Source: Staphylococcus shinii (lineage in GTDB: Bacteria; Bacillota; Bacilli; Staphylococcales; Staphylococcaceae). Taken from it: DNA of 64,000 bases. Position 1 is the first letter of the stretch. Each line of letters starts with the position of its first letter. A model generated the notes under the pieces. That model saw only the letters and a list, made by a program, of their open reading frames with translations, was not told the DNA's origin and did not search any database. The stretch spans positions 310,001-374,000 of the forward strand of contig NZ_JAGEVL010000003.1 of assembly GCF_017583065.1 (NCBI RefSeq), read 5' to 3'. Below, piece after piece: positions 10,620-25,136 of this stretch. The position numbers and the translations under genes are program-made.

Positions 10620-10950
10620 TATACTGTTTATTCCTTAAAGTTATCCACTTATACACAGTATAACATTACATATTTGTGGATAAATTATATGTTATTCACA
10701 GGATTCCACATGATTTAGCAACATATTCACACCCATTTGACAGAGGTTAATGTTAAAAAGTATAATTGTGTGGATAAGTCATGTAGATATTGATAGATAC
10801 AGGGTTTAGTTTATTAAATTATATTGTAAAAGTCTGTGTATAAATCATAGAACTAAATTAGTTATCCACTGATTGTGTGTAACTTGTGGATAATTATCAA
10901 CAGGCTGTGATTCTTTTTAATTACACTTGTTACTTTTGTGTATAACTTTT
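10620..10950. other. oriC: oriC, upstream DnaA-box cluster
   Basis: The gap between rpmH and dnaA (10248-10979) holds many DnaA boxes. Perfect TTATCCACA boxes (either strand) are at 10675-10683, 10769-10777 and 10885-10893. One-mismatch or near boxes are at 10641, 10692, 10835, 10862, 10894 and 10937. This corresponds to the incA/incB part of a Bacillus-type bipartite origin and also places dnaA under DnaA autoregulation. The left part (10250-10620) is AT-rich with no further feature that I see except the rpmH promoter. Confidence 0.9.
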
Positions 10951-10979
10951 AAAATTTACGAAAGTTGGAGTTAGTTATT

Positions 10980-12347
10980 ATGTCGGAAAAAGAAATTTGG
11001 GAAAGAGTTCTAACCTTAGCTCAAGAAAAAGTTAGTTATCCTAGCTATCAAACTTTTCTTAAAGATACAAAACTTTATCAACTACAGAACAATGAAGCCA
11101 TTGTAGTTATAGATGATCCTTTTGTTGCTAATTGGTTAAAATCGAATTACGTTGAAATTGTTCAAAGTGCCTTATACGAGGCAATTGGTCATGAGATCAT
11201 GCCTGTTTTCTATACAGAAGATGAATTAGAAAATTTAAATCCAAGTAAAAGCCAAGAAACTAATAAGACGGAGCAATTCAAAAAAGAATATACACCTGGC
11301 GTAGATGAAGCCGCTATTGGCGGAGAACAGTTCAATACGCATAATACATTTGAAACATTTGTTATTGGTCCTGGAAACAGATTTCCTCACGCAGCAAGTC
11401 TTGCAGTTGCTGAAGCACCTGCCCAAGCATACAATCCATTATTTATCTATGGTGGCGTTGGTTTAGGTAAAACTCATTTGATGCATGCAATTGGACATTA
11501 TGTATTAGCAAATAATCCTGATGCTAAAGTTATTTATACTTCAAGTGAAAAATTTACCAATGAATTTATTAAATCTATTAGAGACAATAAAACTGAACGC
11601 TTTAGAGAAAAATACCGTAATATTGATGTACTTCTTATTGATGATATCCAATTTATTCAAAATAAAGAGCAAACACAAGAAGAATTCTTCCATACGTTTA
11701 ACGAATTACATCAAGCAAATAAACAAATTGTTATTTCTAGTGATAGACCACCTAAAGAAATTGCTAAACTTGAAGATAGATTACGTTCGCGTTTTGAATG
11801 GGGCTTAATCGTTGATATCACGCCACCTGATTATGAAACAAGAATGGCAATTTTACAGAAAAAAATCGGTGAAGAAAACTTAGATATCCCGACTGAAGCG
11901 CTTACCTATATAGCAAATCAGATTCAGTCAAATATCCGTGAACTTGAAGGCGCATTAACTCGTGTATTAGCATTTTCGAAATTACAAGGACAACCTATTA
12001 CTACTGAATTAACAGCCGCAGCGTTGAAAGATATTATTCAAGCGCCTAAATCCAAAAAGATCACTATACAAGACATTCAAAAAATTGTCGGTCAATATTA
12101 TAGTGTAAAAATTGAAGACTTTAGTGCTAAAAAACGTACAAAATCAATTGCCTATCCTAGACAAATTGCAATGTATCTTTCTCGTGAACTAACAGATTTT
12201 TCACTTCCTAAAATTGGAGAAGAATTTGGCGGACGTGACCATACTACTGTTATTCATGCACACGAAAAAATTGTAAAAGATATACAAAATGATCCAACTT
12301 TTAAACAAGAAGTTGAAAACTTAGAAAAAGAAATAAGAAATCAGTAA
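10980..12347 (+). CDS. dnaA: Chromosomal replication initiator DnaA
   Basis: 455 residues. Domain I (1-80) interacts with helicase and regulators; a short linker follows. The AAA+ domain has Walker A Gly-Gly-Val-Gly-Leu-Gly-Lys-Thr-His at 158-166 and Walker B Leu-Leu-Ile-Asp-Asp-Ile. Domain IV contains the DnaA-box-binding signature Gly-Gly-Arg-Asp-His-Thr-Thr-Val near 421. The ATG at 10980 has GGAG 9 bp before it; the in-frame TTG at 10965 overlaps that site and is rejected. Confidence 0.97.
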   Translation: MSEKEIWERVLTLAQEKVSYPSYQTFLKDTKLYQLQNNEAIVVIDDPFVANWLKSNYVEIVQSALYEAIGHEIMPVFYTEDELENLNPSKSQETNKTEQFKKEYTPGVDEAAIGGEQFNTHNTFETFVIGPGNRFPHAASLAVAEAPAQAYNPLFIYGGVGLGKTHLMHAIGHYVLANNPDAKVIYTSSEKFTNEFIKSIRDNKTERFREKYRNIDVLLIDDIQFIQNKEQTQEEFFHTFNELHQANKQIVISSDRPPKEIAKLEDRLRSRFEWGLIVDITPPDYETRMAILQKKIGEENLDIPTEALTYIANQIQSNIRELEGALTRVLAFSKLQGQPITTELTAAALKDIIQAPKSKKITIQDIQKIVGQYYSVKIEDFSAKKRTKSIAYPRQIAMYLSRELTDFSLPKIGEEFGGRDHTTVIHAHEKIVKDIQNDPTFKQEVENLEKEIRNQ

Positions 12348-12589
12348 AAAAATCTGTACTATAACAGTTTTATTGTAGTTTATTTGAGGAATAACGTGAG
12401 GGAACAATTTTTGAGAATTGTGGATAATGTGCAAAAGTAATACACAGTGTGCACAAGTTATCCACAGTCTTTAAACGACGACATTATTACTTAATTTTGA
12501 GTTATCCCCTAATCCACAAGCCCTACTACTATTACTACTGTTTTAAAACCTATATAATTTAATATATAAACGACTGGAAGGAGTTTAAT
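12348..12589. other. oriC: oriC, downstream part with DnaA boxes and unwinding region
   Basis: The dnaA-dnaN spacer has perfect DnaA boxes at 12419-12427 (minus orientation) and 12458-12466, and near boxes at 12502 and 12510. The last is followed by a short GC cluster, the DnaA-trio (12524-12539) and an AT-rich stretch up to the dnaN ribosome site. This is the expected duplex-unwinding arrangement of a Firmicute bipartite origin. Confidence 0.88.
12524..12539 (+). promoter_or_regulatory. DnaA-trio of the unwinding element
   Basis: TACTACTATTACTACT is five 3-bp repeats directly after the near-consensus box TAATCCACA and the GC cluster AGCCC. In Bacillus subtilis the equivalent trinucleotide run guides DnaA onto single-stranded DNA. 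The layout (box, GC spacer, trios, AT tract) is the same here. Confidence 0.8.
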
Positions 12590-13723
12590 ATGATGGAATT
12601 CACAATTAGAAGAGATTATTTTATTAATCAATTAAATGACACATTAAAAGCCATCTCACCAAGAACAACATTACCAATCTTAACTGGTATAAAAATTGAA
12701 GTTAAAAACAATGAAGTAATACTTACTGGATCTGATTCAGAGATATCAATAGAAATCACTATCCCTAAACAAGTTGACGGTGAAACTATAATTGAAATCG
12801 CAGAAACTGGCTCAGTGGTACTTCCTGGTCGTTTCTTTGTAGATATTATTAAAAAATTACCAGGTAAAGAAGTTAAATTATCTACCAATGAACAATTCCA
12901 AACATTAATTACGTCGGGTCATTCTGAATTTAATTTAAGTGGCTTAGATCCTGATCAATATCCTTTATTACCACAAGTTTCTCGTGATGATGCAATTCAA
13001 CTATCAGTTAAAGTACTTAAAAACGTGATAGCACAAACGAATTTTGCAGTGTCCACCTCAGAAACACGCCCAGTACTAACTGGTGTTAACTGGCTTATAC
13101 AAGATAATGAATTAATATGCACAGCTACAGATTCACACCGCTTAGCAGTAAGAAAAGTAGCTTTAGAAGACGACTCTGAAAATAAAAATGTCATCATTCC
13201 AGGTAAGGCATTATCTGAATTGAATAAAATTATGTCTGACAATGAAGATGATATCGACATTTTCTTTGCATCTAATCAAGTGCTTTTCAAAGTGGGTAAT
13301 GTAAACTTTATCTCTCGTTTATTAGAAGGTCATTATCCTGATACATCTCGTTTATTCCCAGAAAATTACGAAATTAAGTTAGGTATTGATAACGGTGAAT
13401 TCTATCACGCAATTGATCGTGCATCATTATTAGCACGTGAAGGCGGAAATAACGTAATAAAATTAAGTACAGGTAATGAATTAGTAGAACTATCTTCAAC
13501 ATCTCCAGAAATTGGTACTGTGAATGAAGAAGTTAAAGCTAGTAATGTAGACGGCGGTAACTTAAAAATTTCTTTCAACTCTAAATATATGATGGATGCA
13601 CTCAAAGCCATTGATAACGATGAAGTGGAAATAGAATTTTTCGGTACAATGAAACCATTTATTCTAAAACCGAAAGATGATGACTCAGTTACACAGCTTA
13701 TTTTACCAATTAGAACATACTAA
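12590..13723 (+). CDS. dnaN: DNA polymerase III beta sliding clamp
   Basis: A 377-residue clamp subunit; it starts MMEFTIRRDYF as in other staphylococci, with GGAAGGAG ahead of the ATG. The three repeated clamp domains span about 1-125, 126-247 and 248-377, ending in Pro-Ile-Arg-Thr-Tyr. The ring tethers the polymerase to DNA and recruits repair factors. The second ATG at 12593 would be an alternative start. Confidence 0.97.
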   Translation: MMEFTIRRDYFINQLNDTLKAISPRTTLPILTGIKIEVKNNEVILTGSDSEISIEITIPKQVDGETIIEIAETGSVVLPGRFFVDIIKKLPGKEVKLSTNEQFQTLITSGHSEFNLSGLDPDQYPLLPQVSRDDAIQLSVKVLKNVIAQTNFAVSTSETRPVLTGVNWLIQDNELICTATDSHRLAVRKVALEDDSENKNVIIPGKALSELNKIMSDNEDDIDIFFASNQVLFKVGNVNFISRLLEGHYPDTSRLFPENYEIKLGIDNGEFYHAIDRASLLAREGGNNVIKLSTGNELVELSSTSPEIGTVNEEVKASNVDGGNLKISFNSKYMMDALKAIDNDEVEIEFFGTMKPFILKPKDDDSVTQLILPIRTY

Positions 13724-14405
13724 GATACTGAGTTAGAATAAGTGAAAAATAACAGCTAGATTTATCAGGATAAAATAATATATGCGTAGTATGAGAAAGT
13801 TATCTAAGTATATGTTCAACTAATTTTATTAGCTGATTAAGTAGCTTTACAGGAGCGAGACTATGAAATCAATTTGCACATTGGTTTCTGTCCGTTCCTT
13901 TTTTTATGGAATTTCAAAATAGCAAAAGTAATTTAAGACATTCAAACGTGTATACAAGTAAGGAAATAACACTGAAAAAGTAAATTGATAAGAGAAGGCG
14001 AAATAAATATTAATGACTAGAAGCATTTAAAGAGGCAATATAAGCAAAAATAAACGTTATTGGACCGAAATATCGTAATTTAAAAAAATGCGCTAAAAAA
14101 AGCTTAAAATGCAAAATTCAGTTTAAAACTTAAAAGCTATGAATTTTATACCAACGTTTTTAATTTATTTTTAAATAATGATTTGTGAATAGATTGATAT
14201 TAATTTTCAGTAAATGGATTATTAATCATTAATTTTTGATATAATATTATTAGTAAAGAGCTACTATAAATGACTTTGAAACTAAATGTAGAAAAATAGT
14301 TAAAATAAGTTGAAAGAAATCGCTTACTCACTGTATTTTACATGAAATTTTTCGTAAAAAAAGGTATAATATATAAGTGAGCTTAAAAGAAATGGAGTGA
14401 TTGAT
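13724..14405. other. Long spacer between dnaN and yaaA
   Basis: About 680 bp with only the dnaN terminator near 13852-13905 and, close to the right end, a TATAAT at about 14365 that could serve yaaA-recF. The middle (13910-14340) is AT-rich; I see no ORF with a ribosome site, no tRNA and no clear RNA fold. Confidence 0.5.
13852..13905 (+). terminator. Terminator downstream of dnaN
   Basis: A long imperfect hairpin with arms starting GGAGCGAGAC and ending GTCCGTTCC, followed by TTTTTTT. It resembles the hairpin after glpT at 1020, so it is one of a family of similar terminators in this genome. Confidence 0.75.
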
Positions 14406-14630
14406 TTGGTTGAAGAAGTAATCGTTGATGGGGATATTACTTTAGGACAATTTCTAAAGACAGAAGGTATTATCGAATCTGGCGGACAAGCAAAATGGTT
14501 CTTACAAGATTTTGACGTCATGATTAATGACGAACGTGAAACGCGCCGTGGTAAAAAATTAAATCATCGAGATAGTATTGTTATACCAGAAGTCGGTTCA
14601 TTTTTGATTTTACATCAAGGTGAAGAATGA
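14406..14630 (+). CDS. yaaA: S4-domain RNA-binding protein YaaA
   Basis: A small S4-like protein of about 74 residues with the core Gly-Gln-Phe-Leu-Lys...Gly-Gly-Gln-Ala-Lys and the basic Arg-Arg-Gly-Lys-Lys. YaaA binds 23S rRNA in ribosome assembly. A TTG start at 14406 is best placed (GGAG 8 bp upstream); a GTG at 14397 overlaps that site. Its stop overlaps the recF start (ATGA), so the two are coupled. Confidence 0.88.
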   Translation: MVEEVIVDGDITLGQFLKTEGIIESGGQAKWFLQDFDVMINDERETRRGKKLNHRDSIVIPEVGSFLILHQGEE

Positions 14631-15742
14631 AATTAAAGAAACTCCAACTAGAGCATTATCGAAATTATGAGTCAATCAGTTTAAATTGTCACCCTGACGT
14701 AAATATTTTGATTGGTGAAAATGCTCAAGGGAAGACAAACTTACTTGAATCAATCTATACCTTAGCATTAGCAAAAAGCCATAGAACATCTAATGACAAA
14801 GAACTGATACGTTTTAATAGCGATTATGCTAAAATAGAAGGTGAACTTAGCTATAGATATGGCGAAATGCCTTTAACGATGTACATCACCAAAAAAGGCA
14901 AGCAAGTTAAAATCAATCACTTAGAGCAAAGTAGACTGACACAATATATAGGTCATTTAAATGTCGTATTGTTTGCGCCTGAAGATTTAAACATTGTCAA
15001 AGGATCGCCACAAGTTAGACGAAGATTTATAGACATGGAACTTGGTCAAATATCTGCGGTATATTTAAATGATTTATCACAATATCAGAGGATTTTAAAA
15101 CAAAAAAATAATTACTTGAAGCAACTGCAATATGGTCAAAAGACGGACAGTACAATGCTAGAAGTCTTAAATCAACAATTTGCAGAGTACGCTCTCAAAA
15201 TTACACAAAGACGTGAACATTTTATTAAAGAACTTGAATCACTAGCTAAACCTATCCATTCTGGTATTACCAATGAACGTGAAACATTGTCACTAGAGTA
15301 CTTGCCAAGTATTAAATTGGCAGGTGGGGAACAAAGTGAGACGGAACGCTTAGAGGAAGTCTTAACTTTACTTAATGACAATATGGAACGCGAGAAAGAC
15401 CGAGGTGTATGTTTATATGGGCCTCACAGAGATGATTTAGGTTTTAATGTAAATGGTATGGATGCTCAAACTTACGGTTCGCAAGGCCAACAACGAACGA
15501 CTGCACTATCAATAAAACTCGCAGAAATTGAGTTGATGAACATTGAAGTCGGTGAGTACCCAATATTATTGCTAGATGATGTATTAAGTGAATTAGATGA
15601 TTCGCGTCAATCTCATTTATTGAGCACTATTCAACATAAAGTGCAGACTTTTGTAACGACGACATCCGTAGATGGTATAGAACATGAAATTATGAAAAAC
15701 GCTAAACTTTATCGCATTAATCAAGGCGAAATTATAAAGTAA
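14627..15742 (+). CDS. recF: DNA replication and repair ATPase RecF
   Basis: 371 residues, SMC-like ABC ATPase. Walker A Gly-Glu-Asn-Ala-Gln-Gly-Lys-Thr-Asn near 30-38, signature Gly-Ser-Gln-Gly-Gln-Gln-Arg near 285, and Walker B Leu-Leu-Leu-Asp-Asp-Val-Leu-Ser-Glu near 320. It loads RecA at gaps. It overlaps yaaA by 4 bp and ends just before gyrB. Confidence 0.96.
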   Translation: MKLKKLQLEHYRNYESISLNCHPDVNILIGENAQGKTNLLESIYTLALAKSHRTSNDKELIRFNSDYAKIEGELSYRYGEMPLTMYITKKGKQVKINHLEQSRLTQYIGHLNVVLFAPEDLNIVKGSPQVRRRFIDMELGQISAVYLNDLSQYQRILKQKNNYLKQLQYGQKTDSTMLEVLNQQFAEYALKITQRREHFIKELESLAKPIHSGITNERETLSLEYLPSIKLAGGEQSETERLEEVLTLLNDNMEREKDRGVCLYGPHRDDLGFNVNGMDAQTYGSQGQQRTTALSIKLAEIELMNIEVGEYPILLLDDVLSELDDSRQSHLLSTIQHKVQTFVTTTSVDGIEHEIMKNAKLYRINQGEIIK

Positions 15743-17689
<1,947 letters not shown>

Positions 17690-17724
17690 TACAATGAACT
17701 GAATTTTTGAAGGAGGATATCTTG

Positions 17725-20430
17725 ATGGCTGAATTACCTGAATCAAGAATTAATGAACGAAATATAACGAGTGAGATGCGCGAATCGTTTTTAGATTATG
17801 CGATGAGCGTTATTGTATCACGTGCTTTACCAGATGTTAGAGATGGTTTGAAACCAGTACATCGACGTATATTATATGGTTTGCACGAACAAGGTATGAC
17901 ACCAGATAAGTCGTACAAGAAGTCTGCCCGTATTGTTGGGGACGTAATGGGTAAATATCATCCACATGGTGACTCATCTATTTATGAAGCAATGGTTAGA
18001 ATGGCACAAGACTTCAGCTATCGATATCCTTTAATTGATGGACAAGGTAACTTTGGTTCAATGGATGGCGATGGTGCAGCGGCGATGCGTTATACTGAAG
18101 CACGTATGTCTAAGATCACATTAGAAATGCTTAGAGATATAAACAAAGATACGATTGATTTTATAGATAACTACGATGGTAATGAGAGAGAGCCGGCAGT
18201 CTTACCTTCAAGGTTCCCAAACTTACTAGTTAACGGTGCTTCAGGGATTGCAGTAGGTATGGCTACCAATATTCCGCCGCACAATTTAACAGAAGTTATT
18301 AATGGTGTGTTGAGTTTAAGTTATAATCCTGATATTACTGTTGCAGAATTAATGGAAGATGTTCAAGGTCCTGATTTTCCGACGGCAGGTATTATACTTG
18401 GAAAGAGTGGTATTCGTCGTGCGTTTGAAACAGGTCGAGGGTCTATCCAAATGCGTTCACGTGCAGAAATAGAAGAACGTGGTGGCGGACGCCAACGCAT
18501 TGTCGTTACAGAAGTTCCGTACCAAGTAAATAAAGCACGTATGATTGAAAAAATTGCAGAATTAGCACGTGATAAAAAAATTGATGGTATTACAGATTTA
18601 CGTGACGAAACAAGTTTACGTACAGGTGTGCGTGTTGTTATTGATATCCGTAAAGATGCAAACGCAAGCGTCGTATTAAATAATTTATATAAACAAACGC
18701 CATTACAAACATCATTTGGTGTAAATATGATTGCTTTAGTTAATGGTAGACCTAAATTAATTTCACTTAAAGAAGCTTTAGAAGAGTATTTAGAGCATCA
18801 AAAAGTGGTTGTACGTAGACGTACAGAATATAACTTGAAGAAAGCATTAGATCGTGCACATATTTTAGAAGGACTAAGAATTGCATTAGACCATATCGAT
18901 GAAATTATTCGAGTAATTCGTGAATCAGAAACTGATAAAGTAGCGATGGCTAGCTTACAAGAACAATTTAAATTATCTGAACGTCAAGCTCAAGCTATTT
19001 TAGACATGCGTTTAAGACGACTAACAGGTTTAGAACGCGATAAGATTGAAGCTGAATATAATGAATTAATTGCATATATTGAAGAATTAAAAGAGATTCT
19101 TGCCGATGAAGAAAAATTATTACAAATTGTCCGTAATGAATTAATTGATATACGTGAACGCTATGGTGATGAACGTAAATCTGAAATTCAACTTGGTGGA
19201 CTAGACGATATTGAAGATGAAGATTTAATACCTGAAGAACAAATCGTGATTACATTAAGTCACAATAACTATATTAAACGTTTACCAGTTTCTACATATA
19301 GAGCACAACATCGTGGTGGACGTGGCGTACAAGGTATGAATACACTTGAAGAAGACTTTGTTAGTCAGCTCGTAACGTTAAGTACGCACGACAACGTATT
19401 ATTCTTTACTAATAAAGGACGTGTGTACAAACTTAAAGGTTATGAAGTGCCTGAGCTATCACGTCAGTCTAAAGGCATCCCAGTAGTCAATGCTATTGAA
19501 CTTGATAACGATGAATCAATCAGTACTATGATCGCGGTTAAAGACTTAGAAAGTGAAGATGATTACTTAGTATTTGCAACACGCAAAGGTAGAGTGAAGC
19601 GTTCTGCATTGAGTAACTTCTCTCATATCAATAAAAACGGTAAGATTGCCATTAGCTTCAAAAATGATGATGAACTGATTGCTGTTCGTCTCACTGATGG
19701 AGAACAAGACATTCTGATTGGCACATCTCATGCATCACTAATACGCTTTAATGAAACAACCTTGCGCCCGCTTGGTCGTACAGCAGCAGGTGTTAAAGGT
19801 ATTACATTAAGAGAAGACGATAAAGTTGTCGGTTTAGATGTTACTAATGCTGATAGCGATGAAGAGATTCTAGTCGTTACTGAAAATGGGTACGGTAAAC
19901 GTACGCCAGTTGGTGATTACAGATTATCAAATCGTGGCGGTAAAGGTATAAAAACAGCTACAATTACTGAACGTAACGGTAACATTGTGTGTATTACTTC
20001 AGTAACTGGAGAAGAAGATCTGATGGTTGTAACAAACTCAGGCGTCATTATCCGTATTGATGTAGAAGATATTTCGCAAAATGGCCGTGCTGCTCAAGGT
20101 GTAAGATTGATTAAATTAGGTGAAAATCAAATTGTATCAACAGTAGCCAAAGTAAACGATGAAGATGACATTAATAAAGATGGGGAATCAACTGAAGCTA
20201 TAGCATCTGATGTAGACAATAACAATGCATCACAAACTGATTTGCAAGATTCACAAAACAGTGAAGTCATCGTAGAAGGTGATGCCCCTGGAAATGCAAT
20301 TCACACAGAAGTCGATGAAGAAGATAACACGTCAGGCAATGATGAACGACAAGAAGTAAGACAAGACTTTATGGATCGTGTTAATGAAGATATAGACAAC
20401 GCAGACCAAACAGCAGATGAAGACAACTAA
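17725..20430 (+). CDS. gyrA: DNA gyrase subunit A
   Basis: 901 residues from the ATG at 17725, which has AGGAGG 9 bp upstream. The catalytic Tyr is in Ala-Ala-Met-Arg-Tyr-Thr-Glu (Tyr123). The quinolone-determining region reads Gly-Asp-Ser-Ser-Ile-Tyr-Glu, so Ser84 and Glu88 are wild type and no fluoroquinolone resistance is predicted here. Six C-terminal beta-pinwheel repeats include the GyrA box Gln-Arg-Gly-Gly-Arg-Gly type motif, followed by a long acidic tail. Confidence 0.97.
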   Translation: MAELPESRINERNITSEMRESFLDYAMSVIVSRALPDVRDGLKPVHRRILYGLHEQGMTPDKSYKKSARIVGDVMGKYHPHGDSSIYEAMVRMAQDFSYRYPLIDGQGNFGSMDGDGAAAMRYTEARMSKITLEMLRDINKDTIDFIDNYDGNEREPAVLPSRFPNLLVNGASGIAVGMATNIPPHNLTEVINGVLSLSYNPDITVAELMEDVQGPDFPTAGIILGKSGIRRAFETGRGSIQMRSRAEIEERGGGRQRIVVTEVPYQVNKARMIEKIAELARDKKIDGITDLRDETSLRTGVRVVIDIRKDANASVVLNNLYKQTPLQTSFGVNMIALVNGRPKLISLKEALEEYLEHQKVVVRRRTEYNLKKALDRAHILEGLRIALDHIDEIIRVIRESETDKVAMASLQEQFKLSERQAQAILDMRLRRLTGLERDKIEAEYNELIAYIEELKEILADEEKLLQIVRNELIDIRERYGDERKSEIQLGGLDDIEDEDLIPEEQIVITLSHNNYIKRLPVSTYRAQHRGGRGVQGMNTLEEDFVSQLVTLSTHDNVLFFTNKGRVYKLKGYEVPELSRQSKGIPVVNAIELDNDESISTMIAVKDLESEDDYLVFATRKGRVKRSALSNFSHINKNGKIAISFKNDDELIAVRLTDGEQDILIGTSHASLIRFNETTLRPLGRTAAGVKGITLREDDKVVGLDVTNADSDEEILVVTENGYGKRTPVGDYRLSNRGGKGIKTATITERNGNIVCITSVTGEEDLMVVTNSGVIIRIDVEDISQNGRAAQGVRLIKLGENQIVSTVAKVNDEDDINKDGESTEAIASDVDNNNASQTDLQDSQNSEVIVEGDAPGNAIHTEVDEEDNTSGNDERQEVRQDFMDRVNEDIDNADQTADEDN

Positions 20431-20446
20431 GAAGAATAACTCGAAC

Positions 20447-20480
20447 TAAAAGACCCACCTCAAATGAGGTGGGTCTTTTT
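20447..20480 (+). terminator. Bidirectional terminator between gyrA and nnrD
   Basis: Perfect hairpin with arms AGACCCACCTC and GAGGTGGGTCT, a 4-nt loop, A-run on the left and T-run on the right. It serves the convergent genes gyrA and nnrD. Confidence 0.92.
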
Positions 20481-20483
20481 ATA

Positions 20484-21299
20484 TTAATTATTTTCCAATG
20501 ATTTCATAGCAATTGGAATTTCGCTGATAAGTCTGGAAGGTGGAACAACATACATTTTCTCAGCTAATTGTTCTCCAATAAAACTGTGTGTATATGTCGC
20601 ACTTGTAACAGCTTCTTCGATGTCATTAAATTGGCCTACAAAGCTAGTTATCATACCAGATAAAGTATCACCCATACCACCAGTGGCCATCGCTGGTGTA
20701 CCAATAGGTAGTTTGTAATCTTTATCTTTAAAGTAGAGTTCTGTACCATGCATCTTCAATACAATTGTTGCCCCGATACGGTCTACCGCTTCACGGTTAC
20801 GCTCATAAGTTTGTTCTTCTATCGGGATACCACTTAAACGTTCCCACTCTTTTTGATGTGGCGTGAAAATAACTTTGCAAGTTGGAATTTCAGGTTTCAA
20901 TTTACTGAAAATCGTAATAGCATCACCATCAACTATAAGTGTTTGATGTGGTTGTATATTTTGAAGTAAGAAAGTAATAGCGTTATTACCTTTAAAATCA
21001 CAGCCTAACCCTGGGCCGATTAAGATACAATCGGTGTTTTCAATCATTTTTGTTAACATTTTTGTATCATTAATATCGATTACCATTGCCTCAGGACAAC
21101 GTGAATGCAAAGCAGCATGATTTGTTGGATGTGTTGCTACTGTTATTAAACCACTACCACTATATACACATGCGCGTGCTGCAAGCATGATTGCACCACC
21201 TAAGTTTGCATTACCGCCAATTAAAAGAATTCTACCATAATCGCCTTTATGTGTTTCATCTTTACGTTTTGGAATGCTTACTGATGATAAAGTTTCCAT
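20484..21299 (-). CDS. nnrD: ADP/ATP-dependent NAD(P)H-hydrate dehydratase
   Basis: A 271-residue YjeF C-terminal/ribokinase-fold protein. Signatures: Lys-Gly-Asp-Tyr-Gly-Arg (18-23), Gly-Gly-Asn-Ala-Asn-Leu-Gly-Gly-Ala (28-36), and Gly-Thr-Pro-Ala-Met-Ala-Thr-Gly-Gly-Met-Gly-Asp-Thr-Leu-Ser-Gly near 200. It repairs hydrated NADH and NADPH, here without a fused epimerase domain. The gene is convergent with gyrA, and GGAGG precedes the start. Confidence 0.9.
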   Translation of the reverse strand: METLSSVSIPKRKDETHKGDYGRILLIGGNANLGGAIMLAARACVYSGSGLITVATHPTNHAALHSRCPEAMVIDINDTKMLTKMIENTDCILIGPGLGCDFKGNNAITFLLQNIQPHQTLIVDGDAITIFSKLKPEIPTCKVIFTPHQKEWERLSGIPIEEQTYERNREAVDRIGATIVLKMHGTELYFKDKDYKLPIGTPAMATGGMGDTLSGMITSFVGQFNDIEEAVTSATYTHSFIGEQLAEKMYVVPPSRLISEIPIAMKSLENN

Positions 21300-21619
21300 T
21301 TTGAAACCTCCTTCTTAAATTATTGAATGTGTGTAAATTTCTATATTTTAATAAAGAAAATTAACTGACTAACATATTGAAATGATTCTACTTTTAATAG
21401 CGATTATAACAAGTGCAGAATTATTTGTATTGCAATTAATTTTCCTTAGTTTTCGTCATAGGAATTATAAATACAATAAGAAATATTATACCTGGTTGTC
21501 CTATTAGTCAACAGTTAAAAGAGTTAAGAATTTATTAATTTCAATAAACTTATTTTTATTACAACTTTATCCCATTAAAACAGTAATTTAATACCATGTT
21601 ACGGATATTGTCTAAGCTA

Positions 21620-21648
21620 TTGTCCAGTAAAAAATGTAAGCGTATACT
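21620..21648 (+). promoter_or_regulatory. hutH promoter
   Basis: A sigma-A-like promoter: TTGTCC, 17-bp spacer, TATACT. The -10 element lies inside the cre box at 21634-21649, which suggests direct blocking by CcpA. Confidence 0.6.
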
Positions 21649-21649
21649 C
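21634..21649 (+). promoter_or_regulatory. CcpA box (cre) at the hutH promoter
   Basis: ATGTAAGCGTATACTC matches the cre consensus WTGNAARCGNWWWCAW at 14 of 16 positions, 41 bp before hutH. Catabolite repression of histidine use is well known in Bacillus. Confidence 0.65.
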
Positions 21650-21689
21650 AAAATAATCAGAGAAAAATATTAAGCAAGGAGATGGGAAA

Positions 21690-23198
21690 ATGACATTACA
21701 ACTTAATGGGGAAACATTAACGATTAATGATATTAAACAGTTTTTAAATAAAGAAGAGACGGTAGAAATTACGGAAAATGCATTTGAACGTGTGAAAAAG
21801 AGTCGTCAAACGGTCGAAGATATTATAAAGAATAAAGAAACAGTTTACGGAATCACAACTGGTTTTGGTCTGTTTAGTGATGTACGTATAGACGAAGGAG
21901 AATACAATCAATTACAAGTCAATTTAATTCGTTCCCATGCATGTGGCATCGGTGAACCATTTTCAGAAGAAGTAGCGTTAGTGATGATGGTATTAAGATT
22001 AAACACCTTATTAAAAGGACATTCTGGCGCAACAGTAGATTTAGTAGAGCAACTAGTGTATTACATCAATCAAAGAATTATACCTGTTATCCCGCAACAA
22101 GGCTCATTAGGTGCTTCTGGAGATTTAGCGCCGCTATCACACTTGGCTTTAGCGCTAATAGGAGAAGGGAACGTTTTTTATAAAGGAGAAGAAGTAGACA
22201 GCCGGTATGTCTTAAACCAGTTAAATCACAAAGCATTGGAGTTACAAGCTAAAGAAGGTTTAGCGTTGATTAATGGTACACAAGCAATGACTGCACAAGG
22301 TGTTATCAATTATATAGAAGCGGAAGATTTAGGTTATCAGGCGGAATGGATAGCTTCACTTACACATCAAGCCCTAAATGGTATTACAGATGCATATAAT
22401 GAAAATGTACATAAAGCTCGTAACTTCCAAGAACAAATAGATGTTGCCGCGAGAATGTTAGACTGGTTGGAAGGTTCAGGATTGACGACAAACCAAGGAG
22501 AAGTGCGTGTACAAGACGCTTATACTTTACGTTGTATCCCTCAAATTCATGGTGCTAGCTTCCAAGTATTCAATTATGTGAAGGAAAAATTAGAGTTTGA
22601 AATGAATGCTGCAAATGATAACCCACTTATATTTGATGAAGATGATGAAACACTTGTTATCTCAGGAGGAAATTTCCATGGTCAACCTATAGCGTTTGCT
22701 TTAGACTTTTTAAAACTTGGTGTAAGTGAATTAGCAAACGTTTCAGAGCGACGTCTAGAACGCTTGGTAAACCCTCAATTGAATAATGGATTACCAGCCT
22801 TTTTAAGCCCACAACCAGGGTTACAAAGTGGTGCGATGATTATGCAGTATGCTGCAGCAAGTCTTGTTTCAGAAAATAAAACACTTGCACATCCAGCAAG
22901 TGTTGATTCTATACCATCTTCTGCTAACCAAGAAGATCATGTTTCAATGGGAACAATTGCTTCAAGACATGGTTATCAAATGATTGAAAATGCACGTCGT
23001 GTATTGGCCATTGAAGCAATCATTGCTCTGCAAGCTGTTGAATATAAAGATATTGATAAGTTGTCACCTAAGACTTATGAAAAATATCAAGAATTACGCC
23101 ATATTGTGCCATCTATCACAGAAGATAGACAATTTCATAAAGATATTGAAGCAGTATCACAATATTTACGCGATGTTGCTTATATGGATGAAATATAA
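21690..23198 (+). CDS. hutH: Histidine ammonia-lyase
   Basis: 502 residues. The Ala-Ser-Gly triad that cyclises to the MIO electrophile is in [11 protein letters not shown] (about residues 143-145). The active-site stretch Tyr-Gly-Ile-Thr-Thr-Gly-Phe-Gly lies near residue 52. It deaminates L-histidine to urocanate and ammonia. The rest of the hut pathway is not adjacent. Start preceded by GCAAGGAGATGG. Confidence 0.95.
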   Translation: MTLQLNGETLTINDIKQFLNKEETVEITENAFERVKKSRQTVEDIIKNKETVYGITTGFGLFSDVRIDEGEYNQLQVNLIRSHACGIGEPFSEEVALVMMVLRLNTLLKGHSGATVDLVEQLVYYINQRIIPVIPQQGSLGASGDLAPLSHLALALIGEGNVFYKGEEVDSRYVLNQLNHKALELQAKEGLALINGTQAMTAQGVINYIEAEDLGYQAEWIASLTHQALNGITDAYNENVHKARNFQEQIDVAARMLDWLEGSGLTTNQGEVRVQDAYTLRCIPQIHGASFQVFNYVKEKLEFEMNAANDNPLIFDEDDETLVISGGNFHGQPIAFALDFLKLGVSELANVSERRLERLVNPQLNNGLPAFLSPQPGLQSGAMIMQYAAASLVSENKTLAHPASVDSIPSSANQEDHVSMGTIASRHGYQMIENARRVLAIEAIIALQAVEYKDIDKLSPKTYEKYQELRHIVPSITEDRQFHKDIEAVSQYLRDVAYMDEI

Positions 23199-23264
23199 TT
23201 GACATAAATACTATCACTCTTGAAAAAAATGATGTTATTTGCTATATTTAATTTAACTTAATAA

Positions 23265-24809
<1,545 letters not shown>

Positions 24810-24816
24810 ATTATTA

Positions 24817-24856
24817 AAAGTGTGTAGTTAAAGTATTAGCTACGCACTTTTTTATA
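24817..24856 (+). terminator. Terminator downstream of serS
   Basis: A 14-bp stem with two G-U pairs (arms AAAGTGTGTAGTTA and TAGCTACGCACTTT) followed by T residues. Confidence 0.85.
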
Positions 24857-25017
24857 TGTACTGAGAGGGTAGGGGAGGTGTAAAAGTTGAGTATGAGAAA
24901 TACATAAAAAAATGTCGCTAAAGTTATTAAATCGATTTAAAAAGTGATGACACAACAGGGCAGTCTAAAATAAAACATAAAATTCTGAATTATTTTCAAA
25001 ACTTGTAAAACAATGTT

Positions 25018-25043
25018 ATAAGACGATCGTTAGTCTAACCTCA
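25018..25043 (-). repeat. Dispersed repeat, copy 2
   Basis: On the minus strand it reads TGAGGTTAGACTAAC, then GATC, then GTCTTAT. It matches the copy at 9560-9585 at all positions except the 4-bp middle. See the finding on this repeat. Confidence 0.6.
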
Positions 25044-25136
25044 CACAAGCGAACGTCTAAAAGTATTGATTGTTTTTATGCTATTGTAATAGAATGAATT
25101 TACTGTTTTTAGAGTTGAAGGGAAGAGGGTGGAAAA

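Larger units (their letters stand above)
21300..21689. other. Divergent regulatory spacer nnrD/hutH
   Basis: The 390-bp region contains the hutH promoter and cre box at its right end (separate entries) and a 12-bp-spaced direct repeat of TATTGTC at about 21607 and 21619, possibly a regulator site. The left two thirds is AT-rich without other visible features. Confidence 0.5.
24810..25136. other. Spacer between serS and azlC
   Basis: Contains the serS terminator (24817-24856) and one copy of a dispersed 26-bp repeat (25018-25043). Otherwise AT-rich; a promoter for azlCD is expected close to 25080-25120 but I cannot fix it. Confidence 0.5.

Noticed and set aside
15263-15280. Second parS-like site in recF
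   Set aside because: Only the CGTGAAACA half matches; the left half has several mismatches.
17974-18000. Fluoroquinolone-resistance change in GyrA
   Set aside because: The region reads Gly-Asp-Ser-Ser-Ile-Tyr-Glu, so Ser84 and Glu88 are wild type.
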